This document shows positions 47,054-59,490 of a stretch of DNA of 64,000 nucleotides, piece after piece. Position 1 is the first letter of the stretch. Every line of letters begins with the position of its first letter. This DNA comes from Hofstenia miamia (lineage: Eukaryota; Xenacoelomorpha; Acoela), in contig SCFE01000080.1 in assembly GCA_004352715.1 (NCBI GenBank), positions 1,435,094 to 1,499,093 on the forward strand, in the 5' to 3' direction. The notes beneath the pieces were generated by a model. It was not told the DNA's origin. It did no database searches and saw nothing but the letters and a program-made list of their open reading frames with translations. A program made the translations under genes and the position numbers.

Positions 47054-47902
47054 GGTTAAGGTGATAGTACCCTGTAAATTCTATTCTTTATAATAGGAGT
47101 TAAGGCTTTAAGCATTTACATGTGCAATTGGAATTGGGAATAAATTTGTTTAATTATCATCTAATTATACAAATATGATTTAATTTGCATATGAAACTAC
47201 CACATTTCATGATCTCACAAAAATACTCTCATTTGGAAAGTATATTAGATACATTGATTCTGTAAATTGATTTTAGTTTAGGGGGATCATATCTACTGCA
47301 TTTATTGTACCACTCTAGTTAATATCCAACAAAATAATTTCAATTTATGACCTCTTCTATAAACAAAAAATGAAATTTACAAATTTGGGCTACCTAATTA
47401 GTATGCATATATCTTGTAACTGCTATGTCTTTTGTAGAAATATTGCCAAAGTGTCACATGCACTAGATAGAGTCGAATCTATATCTCATAAAAATTTGAA
47501 AAATTTTCCATGAAAATTAAGATTTTTATGCTAATTTGAGTTTCGTAAGTATTGTAAAAAAGTTACAGCTGAGAAAATCCATGTTAAAGTCAATAGTAAC
47601 TATAGATCTGGCACAGTAGCCTTTGTGCCCACACACATTATCTCCGCTGATTTGCGCAAAACAAGAACTTCAGTAATAAAAATTTTATATTATTTCAAAC
47701 TCGTTGCCATACGTATTCAAGGAATATTTTCAGTTAACAATTAATTTTTCAAGAGGGATTTTTTGTAGACAAACTGACTGATTTTTGATTTCATACTAAC
47801 AGAAAATCGTTATTACTTTTGAAACAAGGCATATATGTCAAAATTGAAAAATCATTGAAAACAAATTTTTTCTGCAATTTTGCAGGGTACTACCACCCTA
47901 AG
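47054..47902. mobile_element. Non-autonomous DNA element with GGTGATAGTACCCTG ends
   Basis: Left end GGTTAAGGTGATAGTACCC and right end reversed CTTAGGGTGGTAGTACCCTG form an inverted pair of about 25 bp, 850 bp apart, both running on into TGYAAAATT-like sequence. No open frame inside. Superfamily unknown. Confidence 0.6.
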
Positions 47903-48674
47903 CAATCTAAATTTGTAAAAATTTGATAATACTAAGAGTACTACAAATGCCAAAAATTTATTTTTGTGTTAAGAATAGTTAATATGAAATGTTTCAAAAA
48001 GATTTGAAAGTATTTCATCTTGCTTTCTTAATATAGGTAGCACCAAAGTTCCATCACTAAGTATTTAGTCTAAGTCATTTAATATTGAAACATGTCAGCA
48101 CAGCAATTTAAAGCAACCTCAATGAAGATGTTTAGTTACTAACTAACGCAGTTAAATTGAAAATTCTAAAAGTTTTGAAGTCGTTGGGCACCAGAATTGT
48201 GCTGTTTCTAGTCCATTATCCCATTTTAAAGGGTTACCATCATAGAATACTTAAAAAATATGTTGCAAATTTGAGTCTGCTATTGTTCAGGAGAGGAAAG
48301 CACGCTGTTAGCCCATCTCTGAAAAAAACAATTTCAATATAAAGGGCAGCCCTCTTTAATTTATATTTGAACTAGTATGATTAGTAACCGCATAAATGAC
48401 ATTTGCTTATATTATATGCTGTGGGATATATTGTCCAATCAATGTCTAACCTATGAGAATAACAATTAATTTTATTCATAAATGTCTTCTGGAACAAGAA
48501 TTGCAGCTAGCAAAAATAAAAAATTTGGAGTGTGGCCTATTGCACAGGCCTCTTGCATCGTGAATTCAAATTTCCTATAAATATTTTAGTTGTTCAAATT
48601 TTATTCTATCAATATCAATTTTTAAATTTACCTTTCCTATGAAATTATAGCACTAATTTCAATTTTATCAAAAC

Positions 48675-48712
<38 letters not shown>

Positions 48713-51700
48713 TGTTAAGTAAAAATATCATCAATAGGCAGCAAACAATATTTCCGACGCCCAAATTGCATACCTTCAATTATAAAAACCTATATTCGCC
48801 TTTAATCCTAAACTTATTACTAAGTGTTGAACATGTAGAAATGATGAATGTCTGAACAAAGATAAACTATAGATCAGCTCATCTTTACTTAGGTTGGCGA
48901 TTTATTTAACTCATTTAATATATCAGCAGGTCAAAAGTTCTTCAATTTTCCGCGTTGCACATGCATTAATGTAGTTATTTTTCTGCAAAAACAGAGTTAT
49001 CGTTGTATATTGTGAGCTTTTATATATAATCCGTTATCAATTATCCTATTACTTTTGATATTTAAAGTTAAGTCTTTCAAACCTCATAAACTCCAATCCA
49101 AACATCAAAGGACTCCTACTATGCAGACAAATTTAATTAATTTATTAAAGCTGAGTAAAGAACGGATTCGAAATTTGTTGAGACTTTAATAGATTTGACT
49201 GCAGTTTTTAAAATCATAAATATTAAATAATTTTAACCAAACAAATGGAGCATTTGATCTACAGATAACATTGGCGCCATCTCAGAATACTTTTTAATGG
49301 GGAGGGGGCAAAAAATATTATTGTGTACAAACAAAAATGTTACATTTAAATGATTACTACAAAGCAAAATACCATAAACACTAAATGAGAGGATTTCGTA
49401 GAGACGTTATTTGGGCAACATCATGTTTTTCACAAGCTATGCTTCAATATACAATATACAGTATTTTTATGTTTTTTTTCAGATTCTAAGTTGTTTAAAA
49501 AATAAAATCACTGATAACTTTCGACCCCAAAAAATATGCCCAGTACGTGACTGGGCGTCGCCCATGTTCACCCTGACTTTCCGCGACCACTGTTCATCAC
49601 TAGTGGCAAATTAAGTTATGCATTGCGATATTATCTTCCTTCTTACATTTTTGATATTTCCACTTTTTCGTCTAGAATTAGGAGGCATGCCCCCTACTTG
49701 GCCCTATTGACAGATAATCAAGATTTACGATGAATTGTATCATTCGGACTGTTAAATTGGGGAGTGATTTGAGACTGACGTTCTACATCAGTATCATAAT
49801 TCTGAAATGATCAATGTAAGCGTATGTGAATCAAGCATTTGTTATACACAACCGAATCTATCTAAGTTTCTGATCATGATTATCTTGATTGTTGACCAGA
49901 TAAAGGCTACAGTTGATTTGGGGTATAAACATAAAAAGTGCTTATTGAGTTCGATCCTGCTTAATATGTTTAATAAAAAGCCCAAATCTTAGGCTATAGT
50001 GACCTCAATTTACTTTGAAGAAATCCATTTTTGTAAAATATAGTGCAATGTCTTTTAATTGCCAGTGTTGAGCTGGAAGGAATGACAAATTTTAATGTGA
50101 AAAGGATATATGCAGATTGAGAAATATTCCCAAAAGAAATCAAATATTTGGTTTGACAACTTCAATCTAATCAATATGCAACGACCACACGCTTTGAATA
50201 AAGTTTAATTTTTTGTAAGTGTTTAAAGAATATTCTATATTTAGTTGTTCAATTGAAACTTTCAGTTGTTGAAAGCACATGGTAATAGCAAAAAGATATT
50301 CTAGTTTCTATCGACTATTTTATTTATTTAAGTTGGAGAAAAATAATAATTTTGGGTTAAGTTAGTTTCATTTTACAGTGTTTAGCAAGAAATTTTTCCT
50401 TTATAGAATGTTTTTTCGATTTTCGCATCGATAAACACAACTTCTAGATCGATTTCGTACTTATGTTTCTTGTTGTTCTTTTTATTTAAACCGACCTGGG
50501 TATATCACAAACAACTATCAAATGAGCCCTCAAATTTGACGAAGCCAATGAACATAAAGAAAGGATTAAGCTATTATTATGTTCATGTTTATGAATTTGC
50601 AGTTCATGGTTTTAAATTTATTTCTCAAAGTGGCACTCTTAATTACTACATAACAGTAAAAATTGTATTATGCGAAATAAATATTTGAAATTTTCAATAA
50701 CGATTGGTTAAAATGGTCTATTTTGTTTTTATATTTTTTTCGATTTGACAAAATCATAAGGCATTGACATCAGTTACAATTGAATTGGTTGCGAAGTTGT
50801 TAATAAATATTTGAAATTTTTTTGAGTAAAACTAAAATGTTTTGAGCATTTCTCAGCCTAAATTTCCAAGAATGCAAAAGAATTAGGCACATCATGTAGT
50901 GTTTTATGGACAATTCAGATGGGCATTTCAAATTGCCAGTGCTTTTTGCCCCCTTTATATCTACGAGATAAAATACAAAATAAGTGGACACATTCATCTA
51001 GCAATTGAGGACACATTTGTTGCCTATTACTCGGATAATGTAACTTATTGAAAATCTAAGGGATGTAGTAAAACATGAAATTTGTCTGTGTACTCATAAT
51101 GGCTGAACTGTAATTTCACTAGCTTTCCACTCAGATATAATGTAGGAGAACTCATTTTTTCAAACGATTTTTCAGCTTCCTTAAACACATATAGCGCATA
51201 GAAATGGACAGTTAAACATAATATTGACATTAATAGCTTTAACAATTCTGATTTTACATCTTTTTGGCGATTAGACACACAATGAATATATTCCTGGCCA
51301 TATGTCAAATCACACATTTATAGGAAACAAAAGTGGCAAACAATATTGACATTATGCATCAATATATATATATATATATATATATATGTATAAATAAATG
51401 CAAAATTAAACTTCATCAAAGTGTTTGGAAATCTCAACTGAATTATATCAAAAATTAGCAAATTTTTAATACTGACTGATTTTTTTTCAATTAACATAAA
51501 CTTGAAAACCAATTTTTAGCTCAAAGCATAAAATTTTTGCAAGGTCACATACGCAGAGTCCTTTTAAAAACAGTGCATGTGCTAGATTTTAGAAAAATAT
51601 TTCGTATTTAGTGTAAAGTTTCATTCAAAGTTTAAGGAGTTAGTCTTAAAAAGAGCTGAGAGCTCTTTTGGAAGATGCAATGCTAGCAATTGTACAAATT

Positions 51701-53530
51701 GTAAGAAATTATCAATATGAATTTAACAGGCATACATGCTTCTGTATGGAATTCAGTAAAATGTAGAAAAAGTGGGTTGATTCCTCCCATTTATAATTAT
51801 CTTTATTATACAATGAAGGTGTTGAAAAATCGGGATGAATGGCAATGGATGAGTTATATAATAAATTGTATAATTATACAAAAATTGCCTACAGATAAAA
51901 GCTGAAAATTTTTTTTCTTGATATTTTCACTAATACGTGAATTTCCCTGTACAAAAAAAGGTTTCAATACATACAAGTTATTTAAATGTTCCATGAATAA
52001 CACAGTATTAAAGTACATGTACATCAATAAATCTTAGATAGATTTAAGTCAGTGGGGCGTCTAGACGGGCTTTGGCGGGCTGTAACTCACCCAAGTATTA
52101 CGTTGGCCCACCCAGTAGGACGTCCTCCCGGCGTCTCTTGCGGTTTTCAATATTCCTTCTATTCTTAATAAAAATGCAAATTCAATTTAAAATTCATGAA
52201 AGAAGGTAATTTGGCACAAATATACTATTACATTTATCAAAGTGGCAGAGTACAAAAATAATGCTAAAGAAGTCTGTAGTTACACTTAGTATCACTCGAC
52301 AAGATTTTTATTGTTGCAATATCAGTTTTTTTATAATCTTCGATGCGATGCGGTTTATAGTGGGTTAAGCTCTAGCTCAAGCTCAAGCTAAGACTCCTGC
52401 AATTTCTTTGAAGTAAATATCAGAACCAAATGTTTTAATATAAGATAAAACCTCAATTATTAATGTACACTCGGCCAGCTTAAAGCTTAAACGCAAATGA
52501 CTGAAAATCAGTGCAAGCCAAATGCCCTTTCCCAGGGGGCGACTGAAAATTGGGTAGGTCACAAGTGGACTGCTCCACGGAATTCCAGGCCCTGCTGGGA
52601 TGTACAGGAAATTTTCAGAAAATCTGTAACCGCGTCTTTCCAAGCTCGGCCAAATGTTTATTATTGAAAACAGGCCCACTTACATACTGTGCCCCAGCCA
52701 CTTCCGACTCTGAATATTATACACCGTTCAAGGGATTTTTGCAGCAGGCCATTTTTTATATTATTACAGTTATACAGCCTTTGGATATTGCTGCGAAATT
52801 TGAAATGAGTTATCCTTTTCCTATAATCTGCCTCATTATTTTATGGCAAACTACCAATAAATATATTTACTGTCAAAAAATCGCGAATTTAGGACGCACT
52901 GTCTAATATGATAAATGGGATTTATAAATGTCGAATAACGCATACGTTACTCCAAGACATGTGAATTAAACAAAGCAGGATTTTATTTTTGATTTTCGTT
53001 GAACATTTGGAATATTTATTTTTATGATACGTTAAGACCCCTTGTGGCTACACTTCTGAGTACAGAACTCCCTCTACCAAACTGTGAATTTAGTAATTGG
53101 TTGTAAATTAATGGACGACTCTGCCAATATGATGACGTTTTTGTCTATTTTTGTCCACGATGACCAAAGTGTATTCTAAATTATTAGTCTTTGAGTTTAG
53201 CATTCAAAAGACTTTTAAATTATATACTAATATAAAAAATAATTTTATGTTAGTTTCCTTAAAGTTCATTTAAATTATAGTTAGTCTTGCTTAATTATAA
53301 ATATAATACAATCCATTGCTCATCTTTGAATGTATTTTATAAAAGCGCGGTGCAATTTTACGAGTCAAGGATTTCCTTACAGAGTTAAAATATATCTGAC
53401 TCAGACTTCATATCAATGTCGGAAATCTTAGCGTCAGCTGTGTAATTTTGTTAATATAGTAGTAAATTTACTAGTTAACACATTTACTGTGGCATATGGC
53501 CGCGCAAAAACTTGCAGATGACTGCAAATT
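47903..53530. other. AT-rich sequence with short arrays and element fragments, no confident gene
   Basis: Contains (TAG)n at 48675-48712, (AT)n at about 51361-51387 and a hAT-like terminus CAGTGGGGCGTCTAGACGGG near 52053. A GC-richer patch at 52530-52700 is open on both strands (minus strand: 98 codons, 52383-52679), possibly an unclassified repeat. No host exon recognised. Confidence 0.35.
48675..48712. repeat. (TAG)n microsatellite
   Basis: About 12 uninterrupted TAG units. Confidence 0.95.
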
Positions 53531-53533
53531 AAA

Positions 53534-53623
53534 ATGACTTTGAAATCAAATAGACTTGTTGGTACCCTGACTCGACCGAGAACTAGTAAAACAAACAAGA
53601 AAAAGCGGCGCGGAGACCATATT
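53534..53623 (+). CDS. Possible first coding exon of TMEM237
   Basis: ATG at 53534 opens 30 codons ending at a donor-like ATT|GTTACT, phase 0. The peptide is short and basic: GTLTRPRTSKTNKKKRRGD. TMEM237 proteins begin with a disordered N-terminus that contains an S/T-RP-(K)n-rich segment, and this fits in composition and place. The exon at 55429 starts in phase 0 and would join in frame. Vertebrate proteins have about 200 residues before the first membrane segment, so other exons would be missing or lost in the 53.6-55.4 kb interval. Basic peptides of this size also arise by chance, so the call is tentative. Confidence 0.35.
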
Positions 53624-54312
53624 GTTACTTAACTGTTCTTTGTGGTGGATTGAGTGACAAATAGACTAATTAAAAAATTCTTAGGCAAACCATAAAATTA
53701 TATTTGATGTTGCATTTCATAATTCTGCTATAGTATTTAGCTATATAATGCTCTTCATAGAAAATTGAACATGGGTATAGGCCGTGGATGGTATTGGAAC
53801 ATCCAGGAAATGACAATACATCAATGAAGATGTTGATTTGATCACACGAAGGGCGTGGTTTTACTTGCGGGTTTTATAGACTCAACTAAATTGAGCGGGT
53901 TTTATCAAAACCACAAATTTTAACACGTCGGGAATAGCAAATTTATAGTGAAGAAAATTTCAATAAAACCCGCAAATATACCCCTTGATTACTATATCTA
54001 TAGTGAAATTTACACCTTCTCAAAACACTAAGTTTTAATCACAACCTTAACCCATCGTAATATCTACTTATTCTAATGTAATATATCCCTATATTAAGCT
54101 TTACAAATTTATATATTATTCTTAACCCTAAACTGCTTCGCATGACTTTAAAATTACAAACCGTTTTAACCACGTTTTTGAGCAACTTTGTCCAAGCTTA
54201 TTGAGAAGATTGAAAATCTTTGACATACACATATCGACCTGTATGGATAAATGTTATCTACGTGATGGAGCATTATTCCTATTCTTGAAATCTCAGTTTT
54301 GATTACAATGAC

Positions 54313-54387
54313 CTGGTAGAGTCGTTTTAAAACCCATCGCGTTCGAGTGAGGCCGGAAAGAATAGTTCCAATTACATCATCTACCAT
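54313..54387 (-). CDS. Short minus-strand ORF start, doubtful
   Basis: ATG at 54387 opens VDDVIGTILSGLTRTRWVL and a donor-like CAG|GTCATT; the frame actually stays open to 54166. It lies antisense inside the presumed TMEM237 first intron, next to a dispersed repeat (54430-54472), so it may be part of a transposon. No family recognised. Confidence 0.18.
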
Positions 54388-54429
54388 TTTGTTGAATCAC
54401 GTTCAATACAAAATGCAAATTACAATAAA

Positions 54430-54472
54430 TTATTGCTATACCGGAGGTATGGCTCTATAAAAATTAAAGTGG
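54430..54472. repeat. Dispersed 43-bp repeat, copy 1
   Basis: TTATTGCTATACCGGAGGTA and the rest match 63907-63949 in 41 of 43 bases. It contains the hairpin ATACC-GGA-GGTAT. It directly precedes the minisatellite. Confidence 0.8.
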
Positions 54473-54479
54473 TAGGACT

Positions 54480-55413
54480 TTATACATTTATAAGTTAGTA
54501 AAAACTGGGATTATACAAAGGCGAATGAAATTTCTATCCTCTATATATATCTATATCTAAAAAATATACATTTATAAGTTAGTAAAAACTGGGATTATAC
54601 AAAGGCGAATGAAATTTCTATCCTCTATATATATCTATATCTAAAAAATATACATTTATAAGTTAGTAAAAACTGGGATTATACAAAGGCAAATGAAATT
54701 TCTATCCTCTATATATATCTATGTGTTAAAAATATAAATTTATAAGGTAAAAACTGGGATTATACAAATGCGAATGAAATTTCTATCCTCTATATATATA
54801 TATATCAATATCTAAAAATATTTATATTTAAAAAATAAACCTTTTTAAGTTAGTAAAAACTGGGATTATACAAAGGCGAATGAAATTTCTAAAATATACA
54901 AAGATGATTGTCATCTGTCCATCATATATATCTATATCTAAAAAATATANTGAAATTCCTATCCTCTATTTAAATCTATATTTAAAAATTATAATTTTAA
55001 AAGTTAGAAAAAACAAAAACTGGGATTATACAATGCGAATGACATTTCTATCCTCTATATATATCTATATTAAAAAATATACATTTATAAGTTAGTAAAA
55101 ACTGGGATTATACAAATGCGAATGACATTTCTATCCTCTATATATATATATATCTAAGAAATATATGTTTCTAGGTTAATAAAACCTGGGATTTTACAAA
55201 GGCGAATGAAATTTCTATCCTCTATATATATATATATCTATATCTAAAAAATATACATTTCTAAGTTAGTAAAAACTGGGATTATACAAAAGCAAATGAA
55301 ATTTCTATCCTCTATATATATCTATATCTAAAAAATATACATTTATAAGTTAGTAAAAACTGGGATTATACAAAAGCAAATGAAATTTCTATCCTCTATA
55401 TATATCTATATAT
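54480..55413. repeat. 84-bp minisatellite array
   Basis: About 11 head-to-tail units built on ATACATTTATAAGTTAGTAA, AAACTGGGATTATACAAAGG, ATGAAATTTCTATCCTC and a variable (AT)n/CTATATCTAAAAAA tail. Early units repeat at exactly 84 bp (54565 to 54649). Units near 54733-55020 are diverged or shortened and include one unknown base at 54950; the last ones are again near-identical. The array ends 15 bp before the TMEM237 exon at 55429. Confidence 0.93.
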
Positions 55414-55428
55414 TAAAATCTTGCTTAG

Positions 55429-55631
55429 CTAATGCAAAGAATCACGCACTTCATTGGCGTGATGTTAATGGGAATTCTCGCTGGTGTAGCAGTGTTTGAT
55501 ATTGTAATTGTATCAGTGCTATTCAACTTTGGGAGGGAAGATTTTATCATACATTATCAATCGCTGGCATTTCCTATGCAATCGACATTCTATGTATTGT
55601 TGGTCATCTGTCTTATTGTGTCGCTTGATAT
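55429..55631 (+). CDS. TMEM237: TMEM237, exon with transmembrane segments 1 and 2
   Basis: TMEM237 is a tetraspan protein of the ciliary transition zone, needed there for gating; human mutations cause Joubert syndrome 14. This exon begins after CTTGCTTAG and encodes FIGVMLMGILAGVAVFDIVI (segment 1), then HYQSLAFPMQSTFYVLLVI (segment 2), ending SLD-AT|GTTTGC in phase 2. Family members read G-x-LAGxAVW-x-IV, Q-Y-x-x-LAYPxQSLLYLLLAL and SAFD at these places, in the same order and spacing. The acceptor is preceded almost immediately by the minisatellite. The frame (67 codons) begins in phase 0. Assignment is by remembered family signature, not a search. Confidence 0.85.
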
Positions 55632-55674
55632 GTTTGCAGTTTTATACAAATACTTTTGTTACCTATTATTTTAG
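55632..55674 (+). other. 43-nt intron of TMEM237
   Basis: GTTTGC...ATTATTTTAG, only 43 nt. Splicing AT|G restores a methionine codon and gives SLDMFDIEKP, which aligns without gap to the family; reading through gives a stop at the TAG. Introns this short occur as a size class only in some animals (for example appendicularians and flatworms). Confidence 0.75.
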
Positions 55675-55836
55675 GTTCGATATTGAGAAACCAGCCGGTG
55701 GGTATTTACGTAGTTGTCTTTCTTGCCGAGCTGGAGGTACTTCATCAATTATGTATCTTATTGCCCTCATCATTACATGTGTTAACACTCAATATGAAGA
55801 TAAAATTCATCTCTTAAATCCATTTAGAAACTTGTG
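55675..55836 (+). CDS. TMEM237: TMEM237, exon with transmembrane segment 3
   Basis: The exon completes a split ATG, adds 53 codons and ends with TG|GTACAG in phase 2. It encodes DIEKPAGGYLRSCLSC, the linker that in relatives carries a membrane-proximal helix, then SSIMYLIALIITCV (segment 3) and TQYEDKIHLLNPFRNLW. The last stretch matches the family's Q-x-x-S/E-DRIHL-Y and SLW motifs. The split tryptophan codon is finished by the first base of the exon at 60290. The following intron is 4.45 kb and holds a Tc1 element and a non-LTR retrotransposon. Confidence 0.85.
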
Positions 55837-55904
55837 GTACAGTTTTTTTTCAATTCTCAATGTATAATCCCTTTGGGATCTCTATATAAATTGGGCATAA
55901 AATG

Positions 55905-56670
55905 TGTTCTGAGCTTAATCTAAGTCACAGCAATAGACAAACACATTCTGCTTAAACTAATACTTCAAAAATATATGTTTTCGTAGTGCAGGGTACAACA
56001 AGTATGTGAACCTTTGTATTTAATAAATGGTTGATCCACCTTTATAAGCAATAACATCAACCAAATGTTTCCTGTATTTGCAAATAAAGATCTGCACATT
56101 GTTCAAGAGGAATTTGGGACCATTCCTCTTTCCAAAACTGTTTCAGTTCAAAAATATTCTTGGGATGTTTGGTGTGAATTGCTCTCTTGAATTCATGACA
56201 CAGTTTCTCAGTAGGATTGAGGTCAGGACTCTTGCTGGGCCATTAAAGGCGATGTGTTCTTCTGTTTAAGCCATTCTGTTCTTGATTTGCTTAAATGCTT
56301 TGGGTTGATGTCCTGTTGCATCACCCATCCTCTGTTGAGATTCACTCCAAGGACAGATGGTCCCAGGTTTTCCTGCAAAATACCTTACTACTATTAGGAA
56401 TTCATTTTTCTGTTAATGGCAGGAATCCATCCACCTCCATATTTAACATTTAGTTTAAAATTTTCATGTTGATGTGCTGTGCCATTTTTTCTCCACACAT
56501 ACCGTTGTGTGTTCCTTTCAACAATTCAATTTTTTTCGTTTGTCCACAAAATATTTTGCCAGTAATGCTGTGGGTGCTCTTTGGTAAGCTTCAAACGTAT
56601 AGCACAGTTTTTCTTTAGTAGCAGCGACTTCCTCCATAGTGTCCAATTTATGAATAAATCCAAGTAATAC
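55905..56670 (-). pseudogene. Tc1-like transposon of the fish-genome type, truncated
   Basis: The minus strand encodes WPSKSPDLNPTEKLCHEF, then HPKNIFELKQFWKEEWSQIP, the C-terminal part of a Tc1 transposase including the third catalytic glutamate. Before the transposase on the plus strand come CAATAGACAAACACATTCTG and GCAGGGTACAACAAGTATGTGA, which agree closely with the terminal region of a Tc1 family very common in teleost genomes, as I remember it. The N-terminal transposase half is missing or decayed beyond 56670. It lies in the last TMEM237 intron, opposite to the gene. Confidence 0.85.
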
Positions 56671-57845
56671 TGCAATTTGGGTTCGTTTTACTTAATTAAG
56701 GGATCCTAATTAGGGCTTTTTACTATTTCTTGTTTACTTCCGGATTCTGAAAATCATAACTCAAGATTGTAAGTCATTTTTTGCTAACATGGGCAAATAA
56801 TGTCTACTTAGTGATACATACATCTTACGATCAACAATCTAAACAATTGAAAAATGACATGAAAATATTATCTATAACAGCTGTTGCAAATCAAAGCGCC
56901 ACCCTAAAATATTGATCTGAAGCAAATATTAGTATAAAATAACAATTTTTAATCAATATTGTTTATTCACCATCCAATAATAATTTGTCACTTGCTTACT
57001 CGTGGTTAAGCTACGGGGTGCGTTTCGATTATTTCTAAAACAAAATTTCCAATTAGCTAAAGACGTATCAAAAAGAAGCTTTTCTCTGGAAATCTTCCAT
57101 TTTTTGAAATTAAGAAGCAACGCAAATCCACATTCGAATTCTCGTTAGTTAACGCAGAAGAAGTTTACCATAAAGCAACCAGCCGTACACTTAAATAACT
57201 CTATTTAATGAAGGAACACTTTTGGAATAGCCATTTGATAAGTTATGCCATGAAATGCACAAGTGCCGTATTCTTAGAAGTCTACTAGGAAAATAGTAGC
57301 TTTACAGAAGGGCAACCCAAATTAGAATAACTCGAAGTAAATATTCAGTATAATATTTGTTATGTGAAATTGAGTTAAAGTCAGTCGTCTTCTTATGTCA
57401 ATAAAAATGAAATAATATTTGTAAAACTTGACTTGTAGTTAATGGAAGTTTGGTTCTTCTTGATTTTTGTAGGTAATATTGATTTCAGGTAGCATAGCTG
57501 TCCAAATTACACACATCATATTCGTCTTGTAATCAATATAGTTTCGAATATATTTTTCCATGAACTGCAAACAGTTTCGTTCATATGATGAAGATATATA
57601 CACAAATTACCAAGAAAACAAATGCGATTGAAATACAATTTATGCGAATTTGATTTTTTCAATGATGTACATTGAAATAATTGTTTGTCTGATGAACGTA
57701 TACAGGTCTCAAAGGGTGATAAAATTATATATATTGTGTGCCAAGAGAGTAATTGTCTCCCAGAAGTTTGTTAAGGAATATTAAAACCAGAATGATGGCA
57801 AATAAAGATTTAAAGGCAATAATTTGATTTTTTGAAGACGAATTT
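56671..57845. other. Intron sequence, no feature recognised
   Basis: AT-rich sequence within the last TMEM237 intron. No motif seen. Confidence 0.45.
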
Positions 57846-57849
57846 TATA

Positions 57850-59490
57850 TCCATTGCAATTGTATATACATCGCGAACAGCAAGATTGTAGGCGCTCTAA
57901 TTTTTGGCATCAAGCATTGAAGGAAACCAAGTTTGAGAAGCGTATGTTAGTTTAGATAATACTAGAGATCTATAGAGCTGGAGTTTAGATGTCCAGTTGG
58001 TGTTAAAAGGTATGTTGCGCTTTAATTGAAGAAATACGTAGTTAGCTGATCTGATTTTTTGTGAAAGATGATAATATAGTTTCCAAGTTCTTTTAATGTC
58101 TTTGTATATGAAAGAGTGCAGCGATTAGATAGAACCATTTTAAATGATCGCTATTTGACAGCTGAATTCCATTTCGTTACCAGATTACCAGTTTACTATT
58201 AATTTAATATAACTTTGGATAATTTTTACGTCAACAGCAAATAAATACAGTGTTGATTGCAAAGGAATATAAGGTAAGTCATTGAGGAAAATTAAGAATA
58301 TAGGCCGTCAAAGGACAGAACCTTGTGATAATTCACCTTTTACAGGTAAAATTTCGGATTCTGTATTATTGATGTCTACTTTTTGATGATGAATATCTAA
58401 ATATGACTGAAGAATAGTAAAAAGCCTTCTATCAATTGGAAAAGTTGGTAGCTTCTGTTGTAAAATTCTATGAGATATTTTGTCGAATGCTTTTTTGAAA
58501 TCGATATAGAGAGTAAACGAAGGTGGGTTATTGTCAAAGTCTTCGTACATTGAATGTAAAAAAGATAGTAATTGTAGAGTAGCTGAATGACTTTGAATAA
58601 ATCCAAATTGTGAAGAGGATATATGATCTTTTACTATCATATATAGATAATCCAAGATTATTCTTTCGAAAACTAAAGACAATTTTGTCAAAATAGATAT
58701 GTCTGTAGTTTAAAATTTCATCATGTTTTTCAGGTTTGTAAAAAGGAATAATTTTTGCTGTTTTCCACATACAAGGAAAAACGCAACTTTATAAAATATT
58801 TCTCAAAGAGGTATTTTACATGTGGAGTCAAAACAGCATATTTCTTAAAAATGAACCTGGAATATTATCAGATCCAAATCCAATTGAACTTATGTTGGCT
58901 AAATCATTGAATACATTTTTATTAGAAATATGAAATTCTTGATAGTCGAGAACACTTTCATTCATACTAATATTGTAGTCGAAGTCGCAATTGTTTGAAA
59001 ATACAGAATGGAAGAATGTATTATTAGCACTTGGTATGTCAACATCTGAATTAAAGTTAGCTCCATTTAGCACATTTTTTACGGAAGTTTAGACTCCGAT
59101 AAAATATTCAATAATTTATAACAATCAGATTCAAAGCCCATTTTTGAAAAGCTATTTACGAATAATGTTTTCTCTAATTCTATTGATTCTAAGGCATTAG
59201 TCGTAGCTACATGGATGTTGTGAAGAGGTTGAGCATTTCTATCACGTGCAAATTTACAACTCAAAGTATTAACGACATTATTAAGTGAATAGTGTGTGAT
59301 CGATAATAATTTGGAAAAGAAATTCGTTTTGAACGCTTCATAGGTAGATTTTTCAATAATATTTCAAATAAAGAAGGGTACCAAGTTTCCACAAAATCAT
59401 CATGATGTTAAAAGAAAATTGGCGATGCTCGTAATACAAGACCTAGATCATCGTTAGCTGTAGACCAGCACAAATTTCGTTTAGGTTTTC
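57850..59490 (-). pseudogene. 5'-truncated non-LTR retrotransposon (RT), minus strand
   Basis: Read from 59490 downward with frameshifts and stops: RNLCWSTANDDLGL, SDNIPGSFLRNMLF, MWKTAKIIPFYKPEKHDEIL, then SQFGFIQSHSATLQLL. Catalytic motif A follows as LYIDFKKAFDKISH, then SQGSVL (a stop replaces the G of QGSVLGP) and LFAVDVKII, where the FADD box has lost its first aspartate. The C-terminus has SKLTYASQTWFPSM. This is the usual ORF2 order of Jockey/CR1-like elements. The endonuclease domain is absent. It is inserted opposite to TMEM237 in the gene's last intron. Confidence 0.85.

Noticed and set aside
52383-52906. Overlapping ORFs of 98 (minus) and 118 (plus) codons
   Set aside because: Both strands are open over one GC-richer patch. 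It looks more like an unclassified repeat than a gene, and no motif is seen on either strand.
55508-55867. 119-codon ORF in the other frame across two TMEM237 exons
   Set aside because: Its first half is the wrong frame of the first exon. Only the part after 55675 is TMEM237, reached by splicing the 43-nt intron.
56078-56269. 63-codon plus-strand ORF
   Set aside because: Antisense to the Tc1 transposase C-terminus.
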